A stretch of 64,000 nt of DNA from Gymnodinialimonas sp. 202GB13-11 (GCF_040932485.1 NZ_JBFRBH010000001.1:558001-622000); one strand, 5' to 3'; positions 6,412 to 15,445 are shown, counted from the stretch's first letter. Numbers and translations are program-made. The notes: generated by a model from the sequence alone, not told the origin.

Positions 6412-8691
6412 TCATGCGAGTTGGCGGGTGATGTCGGTGCCCTCCGGTGCGCCGGTGATCTCGACGATGGAGAGGCCGCAGCGGAGGCGGATGGTGTCTC
6501 CGGTCTGCGTGATGGTCGGCGCGGTTGGCCATGCGCTGAGGTCGTAGGTTTGCTCGGCCGTCCAGCCGTGGATCACTGTCACGCCGCCATAGGCGGGTTT
6601 GAATACCTTGGCTCCGGCCTCGGGGGTGATGACCGATACACCTGAGCCAGTGCTGACCACGTGGTCGCCTTCGCCAAGCACCAGAGTATTGCGTCCCGGG
6701 CCTGCGTCGATGGTGGAGGCGCCTTCGCCGTCCTCGATCACGTCGTTCCCGTGGCCACCGTAGATGTGGTTGCGGCCCTTGTTGCCGTAGATGACGTCGT
6801 CGCCCGTGCCGCCGTCCAAAGTGTCGCGGCCCGGACCGCCGTGGAGCGTGTCGTTCCCGGCCTCGCCGTAGAAGGCGTGGCGGCGGTTGCCCTGTTTGGC
6901 CTTGGCGATCATCGTGTCGTTGCCCGCGCCGCCGTAGAAGGTGGCGGAGCCGTGCTTGGGGCCGATCATGATGTCGTCGCCGTCGGATCCGGTGACGTCG
7001 ACCTCGACGCGCTCTGACGTTTCGAACTCGATGGGGCTGTCGGGGTGGGCGACGATGCGGATGCGCTTTCCCTCGGGCTGGGGGCCTGTGCCTGCGCCTT
7101 CCTCTTTGCGGGAGACGACGGTGGCGATGCGGATTTTCTCAATGTTTGCCGGGACATGGAGGACGTAATCGTCGGGGCCTGCCATGTACCACAGCGTATC
7201 GGTGCCGCCGTCCTTCTCTTCCACGATCTTTTCGGCATCCGCGCCATAGGCCCAGTAGTCGTTGTCGGCACGGCCACCGGCGAGGACGACGGAGCCGTCG
7301 ACGGCCATCATGGCGTTGACGCCGTCGGCGGGGTTTTCGAACCCGCGCAGGTCGAGGCCGAGGTCGAGGGCGCCTTTGGTGAGCTCATCACGGAGGGCTT
7401 GCAGGGGGGCGGTATCGGCGATGTTTTCGGTCTCGCCGGGGTCGTTGACGAGGTCGTAGACGTGTTCTTCGCCGTTGGGGTAGCGAAAGTAGCGGTATTG
7501 CTCGAGCCCTTCGACGGAGGGGCGGACAGAGAGCGTGCCGAAGACGCAGGTGATGGGGGATTTGGAGCGGTCATAGTCGCCGCCTTCGATGAGGGGGAGC
7601 AGCGATTGGCCGGAGGTCCAGTCGGGGCGCGGGGGGAGACCCGCGAGGTCCATGATCGTCTTGGGGACATTATGGAGCGAAACGGGAAGGTCGATTTCCT
7701 GCGGCGCGAGGTCGGCGTGCCAGATGCCGAGGGGGACGTGGGCGGCGCTGTCCCATTGGGACATCTTGTGGAAGCTGTCGTGGTTGCCGAGGTTGAAGCC
7801 ATTGTCTGATAGGAAAATGACGGTGGTGTTGTCCGCGAGCGGGGAGGCGCGGAGGGCGTCCATGAAGCGGCCGATCTCGTAATCGACATGGCTGATGCAG
7901 GCGAAATAGGCACGCACGACTTGCCGCCAGGCCTCATCACCGGCCTTTTCGGGGGTCCATTGGCCGTTGGCGATATAGGCGGCCTCGTAGACAGCGAAGC
8001 CGGGTTGGGGGCCAAAGTAATCCTCAGGGCTGGCGATGGAGGGCCAGACGATCTCGGCGGGGTCGTACTGGGCGTAGAAGCGGTCGGGGGCGACGAGGTT
8101 GTAGTGGGGATGCTTGAAGCCCAGTTGGATCAGGTGGCGTTTGGACGGGTCGGCGCGTTCGAGGTGATCGATGGCGTTCTGGGCGACCTGATGGTCGAAG
8201 AAGGTGTGGTCGTATTCGCCTTGGTCGTTGGGGTGGTTCACGCCTTTGATGCCGGGGCCACGGTCGAGGTAGGCATGAACGTTGCGGCGGCGACCTTCGT
8301 CCTTTGCCTCGGGTTCTTCATGGAAGAGGATGCGGCGGTATTCCTCGGGCATGGGCTTGTAATTGCTGTCCACTTTGCCGGTGGTGAAGTTGTAGAAGCC
8401 CGCGCGGCGGAGGTCGTATTGCCACGCTTTTTCAGGGGGATAGACGTCACGCCAGAAGCGGTTGAGGTCGACGAGGCCGGTGCGGAAGGGGGAGAGGCCG
8501 GTGGCCAGTTCGGCGCGGCAGGGGGCGCAGAGGGGCACGGTGGCATAGGCATTGGTGAAGCGCACGCCCTCCGCCATCAGGCGGTCGAGATGGGGGGTCT
8601 GAATGCGGAGGCCAAAGGTGTCGCGCCATGTGAAGACGTCGATCATGTCATCGACCCAGATGACGCAGATATTGCCGTCGCGCGGGATCAT
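6412..8691 (-). CDS. Sulfatase with C-terminal RTX calcium-binding repeats
   Basis: The protein has 759 residues when started at the ATG at 8691, which overlaps the preceding stop by four bases (ATGA). Longer in-frame extensions lie inside the upstream gene and are discarded. Residues 1-480 form an alkaline-phosphatase-superfamily sulfatase: metal-binding WVDDM (14-15 are Asp) and the formylglycine motif C-A-P-C-R at 55-59, in which Cys55 is expected to become the catalytic formylglycine. A late FLSDNGFNLGNH segment supplies further metal ligands. Residues of about 575-680 carry glycine/aspartate nonapeptides (GGAGNDT, GEAGNDTL, GGTGDDVIYG, GGHGNDVI) typical of RTX domains exported by type I secretion. 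No N-terminal signal peptide is seen, consistent with that route. It probably cleaves sulfate esters outside the cell; the substrate is unknown. It is the last gene of a leftward operon. Confidence 0.9.
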   Translation of the reverse strand: MIPRDGNICVIWVDDMIDVFTWRDTFGLRIQTPHLDRLMAEGVRFTNAYATVPLCAPCRAELATGLSPFRTGLVDLNRFWRDVYPPEKAWQYDLRRAGFYNFTTGKVDSNYKPMPEEYRRILFHEEPEAKDEGRRRNVHAYLDRGPGIKGVNHPNDQGEYDHTFFDHQVAQNAIDHLERADPSKRHLIQLGFKHPHYNLVAPDRFYAQYDPAEIVWPSIASPEDYFGPQPGFAVYEAAYIANGQWTPEKAGDEAWRQVVRAYFACISHVDYEIGRFMDALRASPLADNTTVIFLSDNGFNLGNHDSFHKMSQWDSAAHVPLGIWHADLAPQEIDLPVSLHNVPKTIMDLAGLPPRPDWTSGQSLLPLIEGGDYDRSKSPITCVFGTLSVRPSVEGLEQYRYFRYPNGEEHVYDLVNDPGETENIADTAPLQALRDELTKGALDLGLDLRGFENPADGVNAMMAVDGSVVLAGGRADNDYWAYGADAEKIVEEKDGGTDTLWYMAGPDDYVLHVPANIEKIRIATVVSRKEEGAGTGPQPEGKRIRIVAHPDSPIEFETSERVEVDVTGSDGDDIMIGPKHGSATFYGGAGNDTMIAKAKQGNRRHAFYGEAGNDTLHGGPGRDTLDGGTGDDVIYGNKGRNHIYGGHGNDVIEDGEGASTIDAGPGRNTLVLGEGDHVVSTGSGVSVITPEAGAKVFKPAYGGVTVIHGWTAEQTYDLSAWPTAPTITQTGDTIRLRCGLSIVEITGAPEGTDITRQLA

Positions 8692-9431
8692 GCGGCGGCC
8701 CAGAGGTGGTGGCGTTTGAGGGCTTTGAGCTCGGGCGCTGCTTGTTCGTGCAGGAGCGCGCGGTTCGGGAAGAACCAGACGTCGAGGATCAGCGCGGAGC
8801 CGAGAGTTTTCAGGAGGCGCGGGCGCTGGTTGCGGCAGCCGATGAAGAGGGAGGCTTCGCCCTTGAGGATGCCGGTGCCTGCTTTGCCGTCGGCGCGGTT
8901 GGGGCCGAGGGAGAGGGCCAGTTGGTCGCCGAACAGCGAGACAATGGCCATGCGCGGCGCGTCCTGGGGCGGGCAGGGCAGGTCGATTGAGATGAGATCC
9001 TGATCGTCCTTGGCGGTGAGGGTTCCGGCCGTCTCGGACAAGAAGATGTAATTGTCGCCGGTGTTGAGCGTCAAAAGCGTGCGCGCGTCCTCGCCGGGGG
9101 GCGTATAGAAGCGAACGGCGAGTGTGGCAGTGGCGGCGTCTGGGGTGACGGCCTCGGCCACCATGCCGCAATGGGTTTGGGCCTTGCATTGCAAGCCGAT
9201 GAGGTCGTCGACCTCACCGATCTGGCCGTTGCCTTCGTTGGGCTCTGTTGGCTCTGCCGGGGGACCCGCGCCTTGGGAGCGCCAGAGGGTAGCGGCACCT
9301 GATTTTGGGTCGACCTCCATTGCGTCCGTGCTGCCATGCCACCAGAAGGCGGATCGTAGGGCTTTGCCGGTGGCGGCAGGCGTGGCGGCACAAAGCGCGC
9401 CGGGGGGGAGGGCGTCTGGCAGTTCAAGCAT
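8688..9431 (-). CDS. Unrecognised protein, possible lectin-like fold
   Basis: The protein has 247 residues when started at the ATG at 9431 (MLELPDALPPGALC), which overlaps the upstream stop by eight bases; the longer frame to 9620 lies inside that gene. The sequence alternates short beta-like stretches (LRSAFWWHGS, ATLAVRFYTPP, LLTLNTGDNYIFLSE, GEASLFIGCRNQRP, ALILDVWFFPNRAL), which suggests a concanavalin/LamG-like beta sandwich. This is inference from pattern only. There is no signal peptide. Its stop overlaps the sulfatase start (ATGA), so the two are probably translationally coupled and may act on the same glycan. Function unknown. Confidence 0.7.
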   Translation of the reverse strand: MLELPDALPPGALCAATPAATGKALRSAFWWHGSTDAMEVDPKSGAATLWRSQGAGPPAEPTEPNEGNGQIGEVDDLIGLQCKAQTHCGMVAEAVTPDAATATLAVRFYTPPGEDARTLLTLNTGDNYIFLSETAGTLTAKDDQDLISIDLPCPPQDAPRMAIVSLFGDQLALSLGPNRADGKAGTGILKGEASLFIGCRNQRPRLLKTLGSALILDVWFFPNRALLHEQAAPELKALKRHHLWAAA

Positions 9432-10833
9432 TGCGGCCCCCGGTGACGGGGAGATGCGCGGGCAGGGCGTAGCGGCGCAAGGTGGCGCCGGTTGCGCTTT
9501 GCTCGGCCCAATCGTCGCGCAGATGACCGCGTGGCTGGCCAGCGCAGGCATAGGCGAGGCGGAGGTCTGGCCCGGTTGGCGATTTATCGAGGGTGAGCAG
9601 GACGGCCTGCGGATCATCATCTGCGATCGCGATGGACTTGATCTGCGCGCCGTTCTCGCAGCCGGTCAGCGCGAAGCCGTCGGTGCTGTCGAGGGTCAGC
9701 GGGCCAGCCGCACGGGCCGTGACGCGGATAGTTTTGCCCTCAAGTTCCGCCAGGTGCAGGGTGGGGCATTTCCATGTGTCGGCTTGCGAAATGGCGTGGG
9801 CGCTCATCTCGGCCTGCTGGATGCGGGCGGCCTCGGTCGGGCGGTCGTAGGCGTCCAGATCGAACATATAGGCGGGGGCGGAGTGGATCAGGCGGTGGTC
9901 GCCATGGTTCCACGAAAGCTCCCACTGGCCGTCGAGCGTGGGTTGGGGGGCGACGTCCGGCAGGCCGGATTCGAGGCGGGAGACGAAGAGGGGGCGGTCG
10001 AATCCGAGTTTCCAGAGCCCGGAGGAGATCGCCTCCATCACGTTCAGCATTCCGTCGCGGTATTCAGTTGCGGTTTTGGAATGATCCTCCAACGCGAAGT
10101 CGAGAGAAACCGACAGGATCTTCGCCTTTTTGCCCATCAATGCGGCTGCATCTTTCAGATTTGCAGCATTGATCAACAGATTTTCCACAGCCTTGCCGTC
10201 AGCCAGTTCAGCGGCGGTAGCGGAACTATCCGTCTCGACCCGGGCCATGAAAAGGGGCAGGGGGCCGTAATCCTCCATCCGCCAAGAGAGAACGGTTTGG
10301 GCGACGAGGGCCTCGTGCGTCATCTCGCGGATATGTTCGAACCGGTCTAGTTTTGCGGCTGTCTCAACCCCGGCATGGCCGACTGCGCCGATGTCATCGG
10401 CGGGCGCGACGATGTGGTGCGGAAAGGCAGCGCCCCCCGCATTTGCGAGGGCGGCGCGGGCGCCACCGATGCCGAGAATGCCGAGGACGGGGCCGTTGGT
10501 GTCGGCGATGATGTCACCACCTTCGACGTGTTTACGAAAGTCGCGGATGCCCTGCGCGCCTTTGAGACGCCCGGTAAAGCGGATCCAGTCGCCGTCGCGG
10601 CGGGCATTCCAACCGTCCACACCTTCAGGCGGGTCAGTGGCTTCGATCGTTTGGGCTTGCGCGGGGGGCGCGTGACCGCGATCGGGCAAGCGAAGTGCAA
10701 GGTCTTCCACCACGCGGTCGCTCAGCCGCATGACAAGGCCGGACGGGTCATAGCGGATCACGTCGCCATTTTTGGCGCGCAGAACGACGCCGTGCGTTGC
10801 CGTCAGCTCTTCATCTTCGGGAGTGTCTGCCAC
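9424..10833 (-). CDS. Unrecognised 469-residue protein of the sulfatase operon
   Basis: It starts with GTG at 10833 (VADTPEDEELTATHGVVLRA). Nothing is confidently recognised. The central part (KILSVSLDFALEDHSKTATEYRDGML, then SWNHGDHRLIHSAPAYMFDL, followed by a run ending EMSAHAIS) loosely recalls SGNH-type carbohydrate esterases, where a late Asp/His block contributes to catalysis, but no clear GDSL-like nucleophile block is seen. The last 110 residues look like a separate beta-rich module. There is no signal peptide or membrane span. It overlaps the next gene by eight bases and is followed by the RTX sulfatase. A role in modifying or binding the same extracellular glycan is a guess from context. 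Confidence 0.65.
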   Translation of the reverse strand: MADTPEDEELTATHGVVLRAKNGDVIRYDPSGLVMRLSDRVVEDLALRLPDRGHAPPAQAQTIEATDPPEGVDGWNARRDGDWIRFTGRLKGAQGIRDFRKHVEGGDIIADTNGPVLGILGIGGARAALANAGGAAFPHHIVAPADDIGAVGHAGVETAAKLDRFEHIREMTHEALVAQTVLSWRMEDYGPLPLFMARVETDSSATAAELADGKAVENLLINAANLKDAAALMGKKAKILSVSLDFALEDHSKTATEYRDGMLNVMEAISSGLWKLGFDRPLFVSRLESGLPDVAPQPTLDGQWELSWNHGDHRLIHSAPAYMFDLDAYDRPTEAARIQQAEMSAHAISQADTWKCPTLHLAELEGKTIRVTARAAGPLTLDSTDGFALTGCENGAQIKSIAIADDDPQAVLLTLDKSPTGPDLRLAYACAGQPRGHLRDDWAEQSATGATLRRYALPAHLPVTGGRNA

Positions 10834-10915
10834 TGCCTGCCTCGCCCCTTGTCACCCGCGCCACGTTAGGCCGGGCCATGGCCCCTCGCCAAGCCCCGTT
10901 TCGCGTGCCCGTCGC

Positions 10916-12724
10916 TCACGCCGCGCCACTTTCTTCGCTACGGTCAAACTGCAGGGAACCGGAACTGGCGCGGTCCGGGTCCTCCTTGAACCCTTTTGCC
11001 TCCAGAACCGGGCCGTAATCGGCGCGGTACTGGTTCGCCTGATCCTCAGAAATGATCGGGATCAGGACGCGGCGCACGTTCGGCATGTCGATGTCCGCGA
11101 GGTTGTCAGCGGGCACATCCGCCGCGCGGGACAGGCGCAGGGCGGTTGGGTTGAAATCGGAGATATAGGCCTGAAGGCCCGTCGGCGCGCCGTCGATCAT
11201 CAGTGGGCCATCGGTGAATTTCAGGCGGCTGGTGTCATCAAGGCCTGCGCGTTTGGCGAGATCGCGGCCATAGACAATCAGCGCGCTGCGGCCGTCCTGC
11301 ACCATGTAGGTCAGGCCCTCGCTGATCTTGATCGTGCGCATCCCGATAAAGCCGATGCCCGCCCCGATATCGAGCACGCGCGGGCAATCTTCGAGATAAC
11401 CCGCGATGTTGCGCGCATGGCGTCGTTCGAACCGGCCGAGGATGATGACATCAAGGCTTTCAGGCGAGAAGACGCGCGGGTCGGCGGGCAGTTCGATATC
11501 GTGGTTGGGCACCCATTCAAGACCGATTTCGCCTGAGACGTCGATATTCTCAACATAGGGGTCCCCATCGGCGGCGGCCCATCCGGCAACGGTTTCGTTG
11601 CGGCGTTCTTCCTTGGGTTTGTCGTTGGCCTGCTTTTCCACCCGGCTCATCAGGGCGGCAATCTTGGCGGGGTCGCGGGCTTGGGGCGGCTTGGCTTCGA
11701 CTTGGGTGATCGGGACTTTGCCGGCCTCAATCAGACTATCGCGAAGCTGCGTATAGGCCTCCGTCTGGCGGTATTCATCGAGGCGGGCTTCGACCCGTTC
11801 GAGGGCGGCGAAGTGAAGCTCATTCAGGACGGGGTCTTTGAGAAGCTCTTCCATGATCTCGGCGCGCCTTTCGGCGTGGATCAGGGCGGTGCGGTCTTCG
11901 ACCTCGTTTCGGTCCTGAAGCGACCAGTAATCGGCGTTGTACTTGTCTTTCTTGTTGTTCACGTTGCCGCGGAATTTGCGCACCGCGTAGCTGTCGACCG
12001 ATTTTACCGCATAGTGGTTCATCTGGCACCAATCGTAGCCGAGCGTGCGGCGGATCGAGCGCCAGCCGCGGAACTTGAAGTAATCCTCCATCGGGCGGCC
12101 GGAGCCGTTGAGCCATTTGATGGAGTCGGGGTAGTCCGTCTCAAGCCATTTGTTTTTGATCTTGGGTCGGTGGATGCCGAGGTTCCAGTGGGTTGGCTCG
12201 AATTTGAACAGCGTCTTAACGCCCCAGCCTTTGTTCCAGAGCGGGGGGGCTGCGCGAGTGTATTGCTCCGTCACCGGATCGCGGGACCAGTCGATCACCC
12301 CGCCTGAGCCGTAGATGCGCCAGGTGATGACGATGCCGTTGGCGTTTTGGGCAACCGCGTCGTCGATCATGCCTTCGACCGTGCCGGAGGGATGGCGGAT
12401 GCAGAGGAATTCATCGGCATCGAACACAAGGACCCAGTCCGCTTGGCGCACGATGGGTTCGTGTTGCGCATGTTTTAGGGCGGAAGGCTGGGGCTTGATG
12501 CCTTCGGCGATGTCGTTGATGCGGTGATGGCCAAGGCCCAATTCCTCAAGCCGCATCAGCATCGTGTCGGTGCCGTCGGAGCAGTCGTTGGTGTAGACGA
12601 GGATGTTGGTGAAGCCCACGGCGAGATGGTGGGCGAACCATTCCAGCAGGAACGGCGCTTCGTCCTTCATCATCGACACGGCGAGGACTTCACCGTGTTT
12701 GGAGTGGTTTTTCAGGTGCTGCAC
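10916..12724 (-). CDS. Glycosyltransferase-methyltransferase fusion protein
   Basis: A 602-residue protein starting with GTG at 12724. Residues 1-310 are a Glyco_tranf_2_4 GT-A domain (VSMMKDEAPFLLEW, YTNDCSDGTD, VFDADEFLC, GWGVKTLF), paralogous to the gene at 1-1008. A charged linker with KPPQARDPAK and KPKEERRNE follows. Residues of about 420-590 form a class I SAM-dependent methyltransferase-like domain with motif I VLDIGAGIGFIG near residue 450, in the manner of FkbM-type O-methyltransferases. One polypeptide could thus add a sugar and methylate it, or methylate the acceptor. It heads the leftward operon that ends in the RTX sulfatase, 82 bp upstream of the next gene. Confidence 0.85.
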   Translation of the reverse strand: MQHLKNHSKHGEVLAVSMMKDEAPFLLEWFAHHLAVGFTNILVYTNDCSDGTDTMLMRLEELGLGHHRINDIAEGIKPQPSALKHAQHEPIVRQADWVLVFDADEFLCIRHPSGTVEGMIDDAVAQNANGIVITWRIYGSGGVIDWSRDPVTEQYTRAAPPLWNKGWGVKTLFKFEPTHWNLGIHRPKIKNKWLETDYPDSIKWLNGSGRPMEDYFKFRGWRSIRRTLGYDWCQMNHYAVKSVDSYAVRKFRGNVNNKKDKYNADYWSLQDRNEVEDRTALIHAERRAEIMEELLKDPVLNELHFAALERVEARLDEYRQTEAYTQLRDSLIEAGKVPITQVEAKPPQARDPAKIAALMSRVEKQANDKPKEERRNETVAGWAAADGDPYVENIDVSGEIGLEWVPNHDIELPADPRVFSPESLDVIILGRFERRHARNIAGYLEDCPRVLDIGAGIGFIGMRTIKISEGLTYMVQDGRSALIVYGRDLAKRAGLDDTSRLKFTDGPLMIDGAPTGLQAYISDFNPTALRLSRAADVPADNLADIDMPNVRRVLIPIISEDQANQYRADYGPVLEAKGFKEDPDRASSGSLQFDRSEESGAA

Positions 12725-12852
12725 GTTTGCCCTTTGGTTCCCGGGTTGGCCGGTGTTTGGGCAGGGATAGCATGGGCAAAGGGGGCTTGGGAACGGACCG
12801 ATTGGATTTGAGTGATACCCCCACGCAAACGCCTAGCGAGGGGGGATGAATA

Positions 12853-13734
12853 TCAGAGCAGGCTGTCGGGCAGTTTCTGTTCTGCGGCGGTGTTGGCGCG
12901 GCGGAAAAAGAGGGTGACGCCCGTTGAGACGATCACGATGAAAAGCGAGTAGAGCGCAGGCACGGCCATGATCGCCTGTTGCTGGTCGGGCGGGAAGGTG
13001 AAGACGATGATCGCGATGGCTAGGGGGCCGTTCTGGATGCCCGTCTCAAGCGCCACAGTCCGTGCGTTGCGGGGGTGCAGGCGGATCAGGCGGGCGAAGG
13101 CGTAGCCCAATGAAATGCCGATGATGCCCAACCCGATGGCCGCAATGTAGATGGCCGCCTGCGTATCGAGCAGGAATTGCCAGTTTGCGGGCACCCAGGT
13201 GGCCGCGATCAGGATGATGAACAGAACGCCCAGGATTGAGCCGGTGAACTCCATCACGGCCCCGATATTCGCGTTGAGCTTGCGCAGGCCCATCCCCAGC
13301 AGCACCGGGACGATCAAGACGACCAACGTGGGGATGAACTCGCGCGCCGGGATTTCGATGTCGAGGGTCGATGCATAAAGCAGCAAGATCACCGGGATCA
13401 GGACGATGCCCGTCACGGTCGATGTCACCGTCATCAGCAGACTGAGGGAGAGATTGCCCTTGGAGAAATAGGTGAAGATGTTCGACGTCGTACCGCCGGG
13501 CATACAGGCCATCAGCAGGATGCCGATCACGATCGGATCGGGCACGACGAGGATCGACACAAAGAGGAACCCGAGAAACGGCATGAAGCCGAACTGGCAG
13601 AAAAGCCCGATCAGCAGGCCATAGGGACGTTTGAGGGCAAGATAGAAATCGCGCGGCGTGAGCGAAGCGCCCATGCCGAGCATGATGACTGCGACCATGA
13701 TGCCGAGGAGCGCTTGGGTGGTTTCATCGACCAT
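12853..13734 (-). CDS. Bile acid:sodium symporter (BASS) family transporter
   Basis: A 293-residue membrane protein with about nine hydrophobic helices. It has the family signatures CMPGGTTSNIFTYFSKGNLSLSLLMT and ALETGIQNGPLAIAI, which line the sodium and substrate sites in BASS proteins. These proteins import organic anions (bile acids, 2-keto acids, pantothenate and others) with Na+. It lies 4 bp downstream of the acyl-CoA ligase gene on the same strand, so import followed by CoA activation of a carboxylate is a reasonable context inference. The substrate is unknown. Confidence 0.9.
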   Translation of the reverse strand: MVDETTQALLGIMVAVIMLGMGASLTPRDFYLALKRPYGLLIGLFCQFGFMPFLGFLFVSILVVPDPIVIGILLMACMPGGTTSNIFTYFSKGNLSLSLLMTVTSTVTGIVLIPVILLLYASTLDIEIPAREFIPTLVVLIVPVLLGMGLRKLNANIGAVMEFTGSILGVLFIILIAATWVPANWQFLLDTQAAIYIAAIGLGIIGISLGYAFARLIRLHPRNARTVALETGIQNGPLAIAIIVFTFPPDQQQAIMAVPALYSLFIVIVSTGVTLFFRRANTAAEQKLPDSLL

Positions 13735-13738
13735 TGGC

Positions 13739-15445
13739 TCAGGCCCCCTTCATTTCTTCGGCGCGCAGATCTTTGCGGAGGATCTTGCCGACATTGGATT
13801 TTGGCAGATCGTCGCGGATTTCCACCCGTTTGGGTACCTTGTAGGCCGTGAGATGCTCCTTGCAGTAGGCGCGGATCGCGTCGGTGGTGACGCTGGTGTC
13901 CTGGAGCACGACGAAGGCCTTCACCGCTTCGCCGCTGGCCTCGTCCGGCACGCCGATCACGGCGGCCTCGGTCACGGCGGGGTGGGCGGCGAGGACGTCT
14001 TCGATCTCGTTGGGATAGACGTTGAAGCCGGACACGACGACCATGTCCTTCTTTCGGTCGACGATGCGGATATAGCCGTCCGGGTCCATGATCCCGATGT
14101 CACCGGTGAGGAAATAATCGCCGGACATGACCTTGGCGGTCTCGTCGGGTTTGTCGAGATAACCCTTCATGATCTGCGGGCCTTTGGCGGCGATCTCTCC
14201 GGTCTCGCCGATAGGCAGGCGATTGCCCTCTTCATCGAGGATCGCGATGTCGGTGGAGGGCACGGGGATGCCGATGGTGCCGGGGCGCGATTTGCCCAAA
14301 GGCTCAAAGGTGAGGACCGGTGAGGTTTCCGTCAGGCCGTAGCCTTGAAGCACGGGCTTGCCGGTGATCTTTTCCCATTTCTCGGCGACGGAGGCTTGCA
14401 GCGCCATGCCACCTGCGCCCGCAAACTTTAGGTGTTTAGGTGGACTGTCGGTGAACCAGATCTCGTTCGTGAGCCCGTTAAAGAGCGTGTTCACGCCGGT
14501 CATGAAGGTGATCTTGTAGTTCTCGAACGCGCGTTTGAGATTGCCCAAGGGGCGCGGGTTCGGGATGAGGATGTTGCGCGAGCCCATCCAGTAGAAGGCC
14601 AGCATGTTCACGGTAAACGCGAAGATGTGGTAGAGCGGCAAGGCCGTCAGGATCGTTTCCTTGCCGCGATCCAGCCCGCTAAGCAGGTCCATCGATTGCT
14701 CCATATTATGGAGCAGATTGGAATGGGTCAGCATCGCGCCTTTGGACACGCCGGTGGTGCCACCGGTATATTGAAGGACAGCGACATCATCGGCATCGAC
14801 GCCCTGGTGATAGGCCTCAACCTCAATGCGTTCACTGTCACGATGCGCGCGGCCTGCGGCGAGGGCGGCAGGCAGGCGGATATGGGCGATCTCAATCGGT
14901 TTGACCGAGCGATCCCAGTATTTCTGGACTAGCCCTGCGATCCCGCGCGGCAAGACGGGGAGGAATTCGGCCACGCGAGTGACGATGATATTAGGGATCG
15001 GGTGGCCTTTGGTGGCGGCCGGGATCTTGTCGGCGAACATGTCGACGATGACCAGAGCGTGGGGCTGGGCATCTTCGAACTGTTTAGCCATCTCTTCCGC
15101 GGTGTAGAGGGGGTTCACGTTGACGAGCACGCAGCCCGCCTTGAGCACACCGAAGGCCGCGACGGGGAAGCTGAGGGAGTTTGGCATCTGCACGGCGACA
15201 CGGTCGCCTGCGTTCAGGCCCGCGACTTCGCGCAGGTAGACCGCGAAGGCATCCGACATCTCATCGACTTGCGCAAAGCTGAGCGTGCCGTTCATGCCGT
15301 TGGGCAGGCAGCAAGTGAAGGCGGGGGCTTTGCCATAGGTCTCGGCCACCGAGCCGATCAGATCGCCCAGGTTGCGATAGGCCGGTGCCTCGATCTCTGT
15401 CCGTGCGCCAGGCTGGTAGAACGCGGTCCAGGGGCGGTCAGTCAT
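13739..15445 (-). CDS. fadD: Long-chain fatty acid-CoA ligase
   Basis: A 568-residue ANL-superfamily enzyme that activates a carboxylic acid with ATP and CoA via an acyl-adenylate. The phosphate-binding loop is YTGGTTGVSKG at 226-236, followed by GYGLTETSP (A5), the hinge YIRIVDRKKDMV (A8) and a C-terminal PKSNVGKILRKDLR (A10 with the catalytic Lys). Length and motif wording match FadD. The ATG at 15445 is preceded by a GGAGG box. It shares an operon with the BASS transporter. The chain length actually used is not determined by sequence. Confidence 0.92.
   Translation of the reverse strand: MTDRPWTAFYQPGARTEIEAPAYRNLGDLIGSVAETYGKAPAFTCCLPNGMNGTLSFAQVDEMSDAFAVYLREVAGLNAGDRVAVQMPNSLSFPVAAFGVLKAGCVLVNVNPLYTAEEMAKQFEDAQPHALVIVDMFADKIPAATKGHPIPNIIVTRVAEFLPVLPRGIAGLVQKYWDRSVKPIEIAHIRLPAALAAGRAHRDSERIEVEAYHQGVDADDVAVLQYTGGTTGVSKGAMLTHSNLLHNMEQSMDLLSGLDRGKETILTALPLYHIFAFTVNMLAFYWMGSRNILIPNPRPLGNLKRAFENYKITFMTGVNTLFNGLTNEIWFTDSPPKHLKFAGAGGMALQASVAEKWEKITGKPVLQGYGLTETSPVLTFEPLGKSRPGTIGIPVPSTDIAILDEEGNRLPIGETGEIAAKGPQIMKGYLDKPDETAKVMSGDYFLTGDIGIMDPDGYIRIVDRKKDMVVVSGFNVYPNEIEDVLAAHPAVTEAAVIGVPDEASGEAVKAFVVLQDTSVTTDAIRAYCKEHLTAYKVPKRVEIRDDLPKSNVGKILRKDLRAEEMKGA

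Noticed and set aside
8692-9189. N-terminal extension of the sulfatase frame
   Set aside because: It lies entirely inside the upstream gene in another frame, is His/Arg/Pro rich, and the family starts at the ATG at 8691 in a normal ATGA overlap.
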